Below are positions 8,988 through 16,517 of a stretch of DNA of 64,000 bases, piece by piece. A program made the translations under genes and the position numbers. Every line of letters starts with the position of its first letter. Within the stretch, counting starts at the first letter, position 1. Below the pieces are notes generated by a model, which searched no databases, was not told the origin of the DNA, and was given only the letters and a program-made list of their open reading frames with translations. The stretch comes from Micromonospora cabrerizensis (GTDB lineage: Bacteria > Actinomycetota > Actinomycetes > Mycobacteriales > Micromonosporaceae), in the NCBI RefSeq assembly GCF_022230955.1, contig NZ_JAKKFI010000067.1, positions 1 to 64,000 of the forward strand, in the 5' to 3' direction.

Positions 8988-9064
8988 TGATCGACTCGGG
9001 TTTCGTGAAATCGGGGTGTCCAGGGCAAAGGGATACCGCGATTTCAGCAAACCCGTGTTGATCT
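8988..9064 (-). repeat. 77-bp hairpin element, copy 2 (inverted)
   Basis: The 26-nt arms (8988-9013 and 9039-9064) match at 21 of 26 positions. The 25-nt core, read on the minus strand, fits YGGYATC, 10 bases, GGACRCCC. The copy is therefore inverted relative to copies 1 and 3. The arm begins TGATCGACTCGGG. Confidence 0.75.
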
Positions 9065-9189
9065 AGCTATGTCGATGCTGGTGTCCCCGCCGCCTGCCCA
9101 CCGACGTCCCCTGTCCTCGGCGACCGCGTCCCGCCGTCCAGCTTTGGGGCATAGCGCGGTCTGACCCGGCGGTCCGTTCAAAACCGGGC

Positions 9190-9265
9190 AAGATCGCGCT
9201 CGATCCTGGTTGTAGTGGCCTTGGCGGGGACGGATGCCACTACAACCAGGATGTTGCACGATCTT
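9190..9265. repeat. Long hairpin with 30-nt arms
   Basis: The arms at 9190-9219 and 9236-9265 match at 26 of 30 positions around a 16-nt loop. Both start with AAGATCG when read inwards. The inner part (ATCCTGGTTGTAGTGGC) is perfectly paired. The arm sequence differs from the 77-bp family, but the setting is the same: downstream of a gene end. Confidence 0.75.
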
Positions 9266-9270
9266 GGGGG

Positions 9271-9404
9271 CGAGACGGACGGACGCGGCGCGGGACGGAC
9301 GGGCGAGGGGCGGGACGGGCGGACGCGGGGCGGGGCGGACGGACGCGGGGCGGGACGGGCGGGCGCGGGGCGGACGGACGCGGGGCGGACGGACGCGGGG
9401 CGGG
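9271..9404. repeat. G-rich tandem repeat beside the MscS stop
   Basis: Imperfect repeats of a GCGGGGCGGACGGAC-like unit (about 15 bp with variants) fill the space directly after the MscS stop codon. The MscS transcript reads this as a C-rich, A/U-poor tract. It could help Rho-dependent termination or be a slippage-prone simple repeat. Confidence 0.6.
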
Positions 9405-10592
9405 TCAGGGGCGGGTTTCTTCGGGGCCCACGAAGGCTTCGCTGCGGGCGTCGCCGTCGTCGCTGCCGCCGAAGACGCGCGCGTCGTCGGGTGCCTCGGT
9501 GTCGGACAGGCGGCGCACCGGCCGCCTCGGCTGCACCCACTGCCAGGGCAGGTTGCTGCTGGCGTCGCCCAGCTCGGTACGCATCCGGGGCATCGCGGTC
9601 GGGCGGTTGTCGCGAATCCAGGCCACCAGGTGCTCGCGGACGAGGCAGCGCAGGTCCCACAGGCTGCCCGCGTCGGCGGCACTGACCAGCGCACGCAGTC
9701 GCACCATTCCGCCGATGGCGTTGGTGACCTGCAGAACGCAGACCCGACCGTCCCACAGCTCGGTGCCCTCGACCAGGCGGCGCAGCTCCTCGCGCATGGT
9801 CTGCACCGGCACCGCCCAGTCCACGTCGAACTCGGCGGTACCGAGCACCGCCGCCTCCGTGCGGGTCCAGTTCTGGAACGGCTTGCTGGTGAAGTACGAG
9901 GTGGGCAGGATCAACCGCCGGTCGTCCCAGATCTGCACGACCACGTAGCTGAGGGTCAGCTCCTCGATCCGACCCCACTCCCCCTCGACGACGACCACGT
10001 CGTCGAGCCGGACGGCGTCACTGAAGGCGAGCTGGAGGCCGGCGAAGACGTTGCCGAGCAGGCTCTGGGCGGCGAGCGCGGCCACCACACCGACCACACC
10101 GGCCGAGGTCAGCACACCGGCGCCGATGCCCCGCACGCTGGGGAACGTCATCAGCATCACGCCGATGGTCAGGATGACGATCACCGCGATGGTCAGCCGG
10201 CGCAGCATCACCACCTGGGTTCGGACCCGCCGGGCGTGCCGGTTGTCCGGCACGTCGACCCGGAAGCGGGCCAGCGCGGTGTCCTCCACGACGACCAGCA
10301 GCGAGGCCACCAGCCAGGCCACGGTGGCGATGACGGCCAGGACGAGCAGGTGCAGCAGCAGGCGCCGCCAGGTCTCGCCGACCGCGTACCCGGTGCTGAA
10401 ACGGACGGCGAACTGCACGGCGAGGACCGTTCCGGCGACCTGGAACGGGCGGTGCGCGTGGTCGGTCAGCTCGGTCATCAACAGCGAGCGACGGCCGAAC
10501 CGCCGGGTCAACCGGTGGACGACCTCGACCAGGAACAGGGCGACCGCCGCCGCGACGAGCGCGGCGACGGCCGTTTCGAGATAGTTCTGCAC
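9405..10592 (-). CDS. Small-conductance mechanosensitive channel (MscS family)
   Basis: Membrane channel that opens under tension to release solutes. The 395-residue protein has four N-terminal hydrophobic segments, then the pore-lining helix and beta domain (GVVGVVAALAAQSLLGNVFAG and FSDAVRLDDVV, seen about residues 185-220). The vestibule follows, with NWTR. The tail is long, acidic and probably disordered (DTEAPDDARVFGGSDDGD). It ends at the G-rich repeat. It may help adaptation to osmotic downshift. Confidence 0.88.
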   Translation of the reverse strand: MQNYLETAVAALVAAAVALFLVEVVHRLTRRFGRRSLLMTELTDHAHRPFQVAGTVLAVQFAVRFSTGYAVGETWRRLLLHLLVLAVIATVAWLVASLLVVVEDTALARFRVDVPDNRHARRVRTQVVMLRRLTIAVIVILTIGVMLMTFPSVRGIGAGVLTSAGVVGVVAALAAQSLLGNVFAGLQLAFSDAVRLDDVVVVEGEWGRIEELTLSYVVVQIWDDRRLILPTSYFTSKPFQNWTRTEAAVLGTAEFDVDWAVPVQTMREELRRLVEGTELWDGRVCVLQVTNAIGGMVRLRALVSAADAGSLWDLRCLVREHLVAWIRDNRPTAMPRMRTELGDASSNLPWQWVQPRRPVRRLSDTEAPDDARVFGGSDDGDARSEAFVGPEETRP

Positions 10593-10618
10593 GGCTTCGG
10601 TGCTCCCCTTCGACAGGC

Positions 10619-10655
10619 GTCGGGCACTCCGGGCAAAAGCCCAAGAGTGCCCGAC
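10619..10655 (-). terminator. Hairpin between the DUF1206 and MscS genes
   Basis: An 11-bp perfect stem (GTCGGGCACTC at 10619-10629, complement at 10645-10655) with a nested CGGGC-AAAA-GCCC hairpin inside. It lies just after the DUF1206 stop and probably separates two minus-strand transcripts. Confidence 0.6.
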
Positions 10656-10674
10656 ATCCGTGGTATCGACCAGC

Positions 10675-11496
10675 TCAGACCTTGCGGTACCGGGACTGGA
10701 GGAAGCAGTAGACGCCGAAGGCGGCGATGCCGAGGGCGACCAGGGTCAGCAGGAACACGCCGTAGGACTGCTCGCGCAGGGCGTGCAGCGCGGCGTCCAG
10801 ACCGCGGGCCTTCTCCGGGTCGTAGTTCACCGCTGCCACGATGACCAGCAGACCGGCGATGCCGTACGCGACGCCCTTGGCGGCGTAGCCGGCGATGCCG
10901 AGGCGGCGGGCCAGCTTGCGGGTCTTCGGGCTCATCTCGCCGGTCTTCAGGTGCTTCTCGAACTTCTTGAGGACGCCGTAGATGACCAGGCCGACGCCGA
11001 TCGCGGCGAGCACCAGCCCGGCCAGGCCGACCAGCCAGCGACCACCGCTGGAGGTCATCAGCTTGCCGGTCAGCGCCTCCTGCTGGTCGGCGCTGTTCGA
11101 GCCGACGTCCTTGAAGACCTTGAAGGCGGTCCAGGCGAAGTAGAGGTAGACGATGGTCCGGCCGGCCGAGGCGAGCCGCTCCACGAGCCGCTCCCGGCCC
11201 CGCTCGGCGCGGTGCCCGACCGCCGCCTCCAGCGCCTGCCAGATCGCCATCGCCAGCAGGCCGACCGCGACGGCGATGACCAGGAACTTGCCCAGGGGCT
11301 GTTCGGAGAGGGTACGCAGCGCGCCGGACTGGTCGCCGTCGTCGGACGACGTGCCGAACGCGATCTGCAACGCCAACCAGGCGAAGAGGAGGTGCACGAT
11401 GCCGTAGCCGATGAAGCCGGCCCGGGCGAGGAGTTCCAGCCACCGGCTGTCCGCCGTACGGGAGGCGGTGGCTTCGGCGCTACGGGTAAGTGACAT
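10675..11496 (-). CDS. DUF1206 multi-pass membrane protein
   Basis: A 273-residue integral membrane protein with six hydrophobic helices arranged as three repeats of two. Each repeat opens with a motif like ARAGFIGYGIVHLLFAW, ASAGRTIVYLYFAW or GIAGYAAKGVAYGIAG, the DUF1206 pattern. It ends in a basic tail (SRYRKV). The Met at 11496 (MSLTRSAEA) is preferred over one 11 codons upstream, because the intervening residues lack family similarity. Function unknown. Confidence 0.87.
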   Translation of the reverse strand: MSLTRSAEATASRTADSRWLELLARAGFIGYGIVHLLFAWLALQIAFGTSSDDGDQSGALRTLSEQPLGKFLVIAVAVGLLAMAIWQALEAAVGHRAERGRERLVERLASAGRTIVYLYFAWTAFKVFKDVGSNSADQQEALTGKLMTSSGGRWLVGLAGLVLAAIGVGLVIYGVLKKFEKHLKTGEMSPKTRKLARRLGIAGYAAKGVAYGIAGLLVIVAAVNYDPEKARGLDAALHALREQSYGVFLLTLVALGIAAFGVYCFLQSRYRKV

Positions 11497-11555
11497 GCCG
11501 CCACAATCTCCGATTCTGGAGATCCCCAAACGTCGGCCACCGCCGCCCGCCCAGG

Positions 11556-11900
11556 TCAGCTGCCCGGGTTGCGCGCTACGCGAATCTTGACCTGTTGGTC
11601 GGTCACGCTGTCCAGGGTGACCCCGAAACCCCCGGCCTCGGCGGCCTGCTGGCCGGTGGTGAGGGTGAGCTGTTCGCCGGCGACCTCGACGGTCACCTGG
11701 TCACCCTCGGCGCCGACCAGCTTGGCCTCGACGCCCAGGATGGTGGTCCTCGCGTCGACACCCCGATCGAAGGTGACCGTGCAGGCGTCCACCGAACAGT
11801 CTGTGGAGGCGCCCTGGGAGCTGCAGCCGCTGAGCACGGCGAGGCCGAGCGCCAGACCGGCGAACAGACCGGCGGCGCGACGGACGGTGGGCATGGGCAT
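11556..11900 (-). CDS. Putative lipoprotein
   Basis: A 114-residue exported protein. A basic start (MPTVRR), a hydrophobic stretch and the lipobox LSGC (Cys near residue 26) predict lipid anchoring outside the membrane. The mature part has two further Cys residues (DCSVDACTVTF) that could form a disulfide, and a beta-rich domain. A GTG at 11921 is an alternative start. Similar small lipoproteins occur in Micromonosporaceae, but I cannot name a function. Confidence 0.72.
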   Translation of the reverse strand: MPMPTVRRAAGLFAGLALGLAVLSGCSSQGASTDCSVDACTVTFDRGVDARTTILGVEAKLVGAEGDQVTVEVAGEQLTLTTGQQAAEAGGFGVTLDSVTDQQVKIRVARNPGS

Positions 11901-12017
11901 GGTGGCGGGTCGGTTCGTCACCTCGCCAACAGTACGAGACGCCCGCGACGTCGGCGCCGATCGGTGATCACCCGGTGGCCGGCCAGGGCCCCGGGAGCAC
12001 CGGCTAGGGTCCGGGAC

Positions 12018-13244
12018 ATGCCGTTCGACATCGCCCGCACCCGGGCCGCGTACCCCGCCCTGACCGAGGGCTTCGTCCACTTCGACGGGGCCGGGGGCAC
12101 CCAGACCGCCGCCGGTGTGATCGACGCGGTCGCCGACGCCATGCGCGCGGCGGTCGGCAACCGCAGCGCCGCCAACGTGGCGGGCCGCCGGTCGTTGGAA
12201 CTGGTGGCCGAGGCCCGCTCGGCGGTGGCCGACCTGCTCGGCGCCGACCCGGCCGGGGTGGTGCTCGGCCCGAGTGCCACCGCGCTGACGTACACCCTGG
12301 CCCGCACGCTCGGCGCGACCTGGCGCCCAGGTGACGAGGTGGTGGTGTCCCGGCTCGACCACGACGCGAACGTCCGGCCGTGGGTGCAGGCCGCCGAGGC
12401 GGCCGGCGCGACGGTGCGCTGGGCCGAGGTCGACCGGCAGACCGGTGAGCTGCCCGCCGCCCAGTACGCCGACCTGGTCGGCGAGCGGACCCGGCTGGTC
12501 GCGGTGACCGCCGGCAGCAACGCCATCGGCACCATGCCGGACGTGCCGGCGATCGCCAAGATCGCGCACGCGGTCGGCGCTCTCGTGCACGTCGACGGGG
12601 TGCACTCCGTTCCGCACGGGCCGACCGACCTGACCTCGCTCGGCGCCGACGTGCTGGTGACCAGCGCGTACAAGTGGTCCGGGCCGCACCTGGCGGCGAT
12701 GGTGGCCGACCCGGCCCGCTGGGCGGCGCTGCGCCCGGCGAAGCTGATCCCGTCCTCCGACGCGGTGCCGGACCGGTTCGAGTACGGCACGCCGAGCTTC
12801 CCGCTGCTGGCGGGGGTGACCGCGGCGGTCGAGCACCTGGCCGGGCTGGACCCGGACGCGGTCGGGGACCGGCGGGCGCGACTGCGGGCCGGTCTGGCCG
12901 CCGCTCAGGCGCACGAGGAGGCACTGCTGGACCGGTTGCTCGCCGGGCTGGCGGAGCGGCCGGCGGTCACCGTCTACGGCTCGCCGGCCCGGCGCTGCCC
13001 GACGGTGTCGTTCCGGGTCGCGAGGATGTCGCCGGCGGCCACCCAGGAGGCGTTGGGGGCCGCCGGGTTCTGCCTGTCCGTCGGTGACTACTACGCCTAC
13101 GAGTACTTCCAGATGATGGGTCTGCGGGACAGCGGCGGCGCGGTGCGGGCCAGCATCTACCACTACAACACCGTCGACGAGGTGGACCGGTTGCTCGGCG
13201 AACTCGACGCGTTGACCGCCAGCGCGGGGAGAATGGCCGGATGA
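12018..13244 (+). CDS. Cysteine desulfurase-like class V aminotransferase
   Basis: PLP-dependent enzyme of 408 residues. It opens with FDGAGGTQTAAGVIDAV and has RLDHDANVRPW, the PLP-pocket HVDGVHSVPHG, and the Schiff-base Lys in TSAYKWSGPH. This matches the SufS-like subgroup typified by Vibrio VC1184 rather than the housekeeping desulfurase, so a role in sulfur mobilisation is unproven. The GNAT gene follows with an ATGA overlap, so the two are probably made together. Confidence 0.85.
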   Translation: MPFDIARTRAAYPALTEGFVHFDGAGGTQTAAGVIDAVADAMRAAVGNRSAANVAGRRSLELVAEARSAVADLLGADPAGVVLGPSATALTYTLARTLGATWRPGDEVVVSRLDHDANVRPWVQAAEAAGATVRWAEVDRQTGELPAAQYADLVGERTRLVAVTAGSNAIGTMPDVPAIAKIAHAVGALVHVDGVHSVPHGPTDLTSLGADVLVTSAYKWSGPHLAAMVADPARWAALRPAKLIPSSDAVPDRFEYGTPSFPLLAGVTAAVEHLAGLDPDAVGDRRARLRAGLAAAQAHEEALLDRLLAGLAERPAVTVYGSPARRCPTVSFRVARMSPAATQEALGAAGFCLSVGDYYAYEYFQMMGLRDSGGAVRASIYHYNTVDEVDRLLGELDALTASAGRMAG

Positions 13245-13528
13245 GCACCCTGGTCGAGGACAACCCGGCGAAGCACCGCTTCGAGATCCTGGTCGACGAC
13301 GCGTTGGCCGGCTTCACCGCGTACCTCATGCGCGGGGAGGTCCTGGTCTTCACCCACACCGAGGTGGACCGGGGCTTCCAGGGCAAGGGCGTGGGCGGCG
13401 CGTTGGTCAAGGGCACCCTGGACGAGGTCCGCGCCCGGGGCGCCACGGTGGTGCCGCAGTGCCCCTTCATGGCCGCGTTCATCGACAAGCACCCCGAGTA
13501 CGCCGACCTGGTCGCCGACCTCCCGTAG
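13241..13528 (+). CDS. Small GNAT-like N-acetyltransferase
   Basis: A 95-residue protein of the compact GNAT group related to YidJ/human GTLF3B. The acetyl-CoA loop reads VDRGFQGKGVGGALV. The C-terminal PQCPFMAAFIDKHPEYADLV is a hallmark of the group. Its start overlaps the aminotransferase stop by four bases. It ends 13 bp before the convergent hexosaminidase stop, with no obvious terminator between. Confidence 0.87.
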   Translation: MSTLVEDNPAKHRFEILVDDALAGFTAYLMRGEVLVFTHTEVDRGFQGKGVGGALVKGTLDEVRARGATVVPQCPFMAAFIDKHPEYADLVADLP

Positions 13529-13541
13529 GCGGGACGTCGGC

Positions 13542-15035
13542 TCAGCGGGCGCCGGTCAGCACCTCGGCGGCGGCCCAGCCACTGGCCCGGGTCGCGCCGT
13601 GGGTGGCCAGGTGCACCGACCCGGTCACCAGCTCCGGCACGCCCAGCTCGACCACGACCGCGTCCGGGCGGGCGGCCAACGCGCGTTGCACGGCGGAGCG
13701 CATCCAGTCGTGTCGGTGCAGGTCTCGGACCACCAGGACCAGTGGGCGGGTGCCCGCCCCGGCGCCCGGGTCGGCCGGCACGTCGGGCTCGGCGTAGCGG
13801 ACCGTGCTCGTGCCGGGCAGCAGCTCACCCAGTGGCGCACCGATGCCCCACGGGGTCTCCGCGCCGATGGCGATGTTGCGCAACGGCTCGAACTCGACGA
13901 CGTGCGCCGCGCGGGTCAACGGCAGCGCGCCGGCCGAGGGCCGGGCGGAGGTGACCCGGACGGCCCGGCGGGCGGCGACCAGCCCGACGTCGGCGGCGCC
14001 GCGCACTCCGGCCGACCCGGCGGTGCGGGCGGCCATCGTCCAGGCGGCGAGTTGCCCGACCCGCTTGGCGGCCTCGGCGAGGCGCTCCTCGGGCAGCTCA
14101 CCGGAGAGGACCGCGGCCACGATGGCGTCGCGCAGCTCGCGCGCCGCCTGCTCGTCGGCCCGTTCGCCGCCGACGCAGATCGCGTCGGCTCCGGCGGCGA
14201 GGGCACGGACCGTCGCGCCGGCGAAGCCGTACCGGTCGGCGACCGCGCGCATCTCCATCGCATCGGTCACCACCACGCCGGAGAAGCCCATCTCGTCGCG
14301 GAGCAGACCGCCCAGGATGCGCTGACTCAGCGTGGCCGGCAGCTGCGGGTCGAGCGCCGGCACCAGCAGGTGGCCGGTCATCACCGCCTGCACCCCGGCG
14401 GCCACGGCGGCCCGGAACGGGGCCAGCTCGCAGGCGTCCAGCCGGGCCCGGTCGGCGGTGATGCGGGGCAGGTCGTGGTGTGAGTCGACGCGGGTGTCGC
14501 CGTGGCCGGGGAAGTGCTTGGCGCAGGCCGCGACGCCGCCGGCCTGGAGGCCGCGTACCCAGGCGGCGGTGTGCCGGGCGACCAGCGCCGGGTCGGCGCC
14601 GAAGGACCGCACGCCGATCACCGGGTTCTCCGGGTTGGAGTTGACGTCGGCGTCCGGGGCGTAGTTGAGGGTGACCCCCGCCAGGGCCAGCTCGACGCCG
14701 AGGTCCCGGGCGACCGCCTCGGTCAGTTCCGGGTCGTCGACGGCGCCGAGGGCGAAGTTGCCGGGCCGGGTGCTGCCGTGCACCGACTCGAGTCGGGTGA
14801 CGTCGCCGGCCTCCTCGTCGATCGCCACGATGACGTCCGGCCGCTCGGCGCGCAGCGTCGCGGTGAGTGCCGCCACCTGCGCCGGGTCGACGACGTTGCG
14901 GGCGAAGAGCACCACCGAGCCGAGGCCCTCACCGAGCCAGCGACACACCCACGGCGGCGGGGTGGTGCCGACGAACCCGGGTTGCAGGACGGCGGCGGCG
15001 AGCGCCGGGAGGTGCCCGGCGGAGGCGGTCACCAC
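13542..15035 (-). CDS. nagZ: Beta-N-acetylhexosaminidase, glycoside hydrolase family 3
   Basis: Probably removes N-acetylglucosamine from peptidoglycan fragments or related sugars. The 497-residue protein has the GH3 core: FARNV, AIDEEAGDVTRL, the NagZ catalytic loop AKHFPGHGDTRVDSHHDLP, and the nucleophile Asp in VVTDAMEM. A C-terminal domain of about 150 residues follows, longer than in minimal NagZ. No clear signal peptide is visible, so a cytosolic recycling role is likely. It is convergent with the GNAT gene. Confidence 0.85.
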   Translation of the reverse strand: MVTASAGHLPALAAAVLQPGFVGTTPPPWVCRWLGEGLGSVVLFARNVVDPAQVAALTATLRAERPDVIVAIDEEAGDVTRLESVHGSTRPGNFALGAVDDPELTEAVARDLGVELALAGVTLNYAPDADVNSNPENPVIGVRSFGADPALVARHTAAWVRGLQAGGVAACAKHFPGHGDTRVDSHHDLPRITADRARLDACELAPFRAAVAAGVQAVMTGHLLVPALDPQLPATLSQRILGGLLRDEMGFSGVVVTDAMEMRAVADRYGFAGATVRALAAGADAICVGGERADEQAARELRDAIVAAVLSGELPEERLAEAAKRVGQLAAWTMAARTAGSAGVRGAADVGLVAARRAVRVTSARPSAGALPLTRAAHVVEFEPLRNIAIGAETPWGIGAPLGELLPGTSTVRYAEPDVPADPGAGAGTRPLVLVVRDLHRHDWMRSAVQRALAARPDAVVVELGVPELVTGSVHLATHGATRASGWAAAEVLTGAR

Positions 15036-15179
15036 GCCCCCTCAGGACGATCGGTCTCGATCGCCGGCGTCGGTGCGCCCCCGTCAGCCCACTGGTCGCG
15101 CTCGCTCATGCGGCCCCCGTACCCCATCTCTCGCGCGCCCTCGGCGCACCGCCACCGGCAGGCGGTCATGCCATGGTCA

Positions 15180-15215
15180 CACCGGGCGATTCAATAGTCA
15201 ATAAACCTTACAGTT
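15180..15215. promoter_or_regulatory. A+T-rich promoter-like island
   Basis: The stretch around 15190-15213 (TCAATAGTCAATAAACC) is strikingly A+T-rich for this genome and lies between divergent starts. Read on the minus strand it offers TTGACT about 17 bp before GACCAT, pointing at the hexosaminidase gene. It could also serve the small gene at 15249. Confidence 0.35.
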
Positions 15216-15248
15216 GCCTGGCGGCCCACTCCCCGGGAGAGTGCGGGG

Positions 15249-15374
15249 ATGGACCCCGCCCTGCTGGCCGACGCGACGAGCCCGGCCGACATCCCCGGCG
15301 TACGCCTGCTCGGCCTGGTGGTCGGCGCGCTGCTGCTGCTGGCCGCGATCCGGGCGATGTTCGGCCGACGCTGA
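15249..15374 (+). CDS. Very small membrane protein
   Basis: A 41-residue frame with a purine-rich ribosome site (GGGAGAG) and one strong membrane helix (LLGLVVGALLLLAAI) followed by RAMFGRR. Third positions are nearly all G or C. A promoter-like island lies just upstream. I recognise no family. Confidence 0.45.
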   Translation: MDPALLADATSPADIPGVRLLGLVVGALLLLAAIRAMFGRR

Positions 15375-15473
15375 ACGGCCCGCACCGATCCGGGTCCGGC
15401 GGGCCGCGTGTGGCCGACCACGACCGGGGTACGGCATTCCCCATCAGCAGGTCCGCGCGCCGAAGGGGAAATC

Positions 15474-16424
15474 ATGAAGATCGGATACTTTCTGTCCAGT
15501 GAGGAGTTCACGCCAGCCGAGCTGCTGGAGCAGGCGCGCGGCGCCGAACGGGCCGGCTTCGAGGCGCTGTGGATCTCCGACCACTACCACCCCTGGGTGG
15601 ACGCGCAGGGCCAGAGCCCGTTCGTCTGGTCGATGCTCGGCGCGCTCAGCCAGGTCTGTTCACTACCGGTGACCACCGCGGTGACCTGCCCGACCGTGCG
15701 GATCCACCCGGCCGTGATCGCGCAGGCGGCAGCCACCAGCGCCGTGCTGCACGGCGGGCGGTTCGTGCTCGGCGTCGGCACCGGCGAGGCGCTCAACGAG
15801 CACATCTTCGGTGACGCCTGGCCCCAGGCCGACGTCCGCCTGGAGATGCTGGAGGAGGCCGTCGAGGTGCTGCGCGCGTTGTGGGCCGGCGGCTTCGTCA
15901 GCCACCACGGCAAGCACTACACCGTCGAGCAGGCCCGGATCTACACGCTGCCCGACACTCCCCCACCGATCTACGTCTCCGGCTTCGGGCCGAAGGCCAT
16001 CGACCTGGCCGCCCGGATCGGCGACGGTTACGTGAGCACCATGCCCGACGGCGAGATGGTCCGGCGTTTCCGCGAGAACGGCGGCGGCGACAAGCCGTGC
16101 CAGGCCGGCTTCAAGGCGGCGTACGCGGACAGCGAGGACGAGGGCATGCGCATCGCGTACGAGCGCTGGCCGAACGCGGGGGTGCCCGGCGAGCTGTCCC
16201 AGGTACTCCCCTCACCGCGTCACTTCGAGCAGGCCGCAGAGCTGGTCAAGCCGGAGATGGTCAAGGAGGCGTTCGTCTGCGGCAACAGCGTCGACGCGCA
16301 CCTGGAGATGATCGACCAGTACGCCAAGGCCGGCTTCGACGAGGTGTACGTGGCCAACACCGGCCCGAATTACCAGGGCCTGTTCGACCTCTACCAGCGC
16401 GAGGTCCTGCCCCGGCTGCGCTGA
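15474..16424 (+). CDS. F420-dependent LLM-class oxidoreductase (G6PDH-like)
   Basis: Luciferase-like flavin/F420 enzyme of 316 residues. The sequence follows the F420-dependent glucose-6-phosphate dehydrogenase-like group (TIGR03557 type) closely: MKIGYFLSSEEF, ISDHYHPWVDAQGQSPFVW, TCPTVRIHPAVIAQAAAT and GVGTGEALNEHI. Coenzyme F420 is a standard cofactor of actinomycetes. The actual substrate is not known for this subgroup. The ATG follows GAAGGGG. A hairpin at 16456-16500 separates it from the helicase gene. Confidence 0.9.
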   Translation: MKIGYFLSSEEFTPAELLEQARGAERAGFEALWISDHYHPWVDAQGQSPFVWSMLGALSQVCSLPVTTAVTCPTVRIHPAVIAQAAATSAVLHGGRFVLGVGTGEALNEHIFGDAWPQADVRLEMLEEAVEVLRALWAGGFVSHHGKHYTVEQARIYTLPDTPPPIYVSGFGPKAIDLAARIGDGYVSTMPDGEMVRRFRENGGGDKPCQAGFKAAYADSEDEGMRIAYERWPNAGVPGELSQVLPSPRHFEQAAELVKPEMVKEAFVCGNSVDAHLEMIDQYAKAGFDEVYVANTGPNYQGLFDLYQREVLPRLR

Positions 16425-16455
16425 GCCCCGGATCAGAGCTGCGCTTTGGATCAGA

Positions 16456-16500
16456 CGAGCCCATGATCGTCCGGGATGCGTTTCGGCGGTCATGGGCTCG
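16456..16500 (+). terminator. Hairpin between oxidoreductase and helicase genes
   Basis: The 14-nt arms at 16456-16469 (CGAGCCCATGATCG) and 16487-16500 match at 13 of 14 positions around a 17-nt loop. It ends 17 bp before the helicase ATG, so it could terminate the upstream transcript or sit in the helicase leader. Confidence 0.55.
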
Positions 16501-16517
16501 GGTACCTCCGGCCCTCG

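Larger units (their letters stand above)
8601..9404. other. 800-bp gene-free region with stacked repeats
   Basis: No frame on either strand looks coding. From left to right it holds a 13-bp inverted repeat (8818-8830 with 8871-8883), the 77-bp hairpin at 8988-9064, a second long hairpin at 9190-9265, and a G-rich tandem repeat at about 9271-9404. All three main structures lie downstream of the minus-strand MscS gene. Confidence 0.6.

Noticed and set aside
8657..9028. Small frames in the 8.6-9.1 kb gap
   Set aside because: No ribosome site, irregular composition, and overlap with the hairpin repeats.
9234..10844. A plus-strand frame with Gly/Arg repeats
   Set aside because: It arises from the G-rich tandem repeat and then runs antisense to the MscS gene.
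11556..13163. A 535-codon minus-strand gene opposite the aminotransferase
   Set aside because: Only its last 115 codons look like a protein (the lipoprotein). The rest is antisense shadow of the class V aminotransferase gene.
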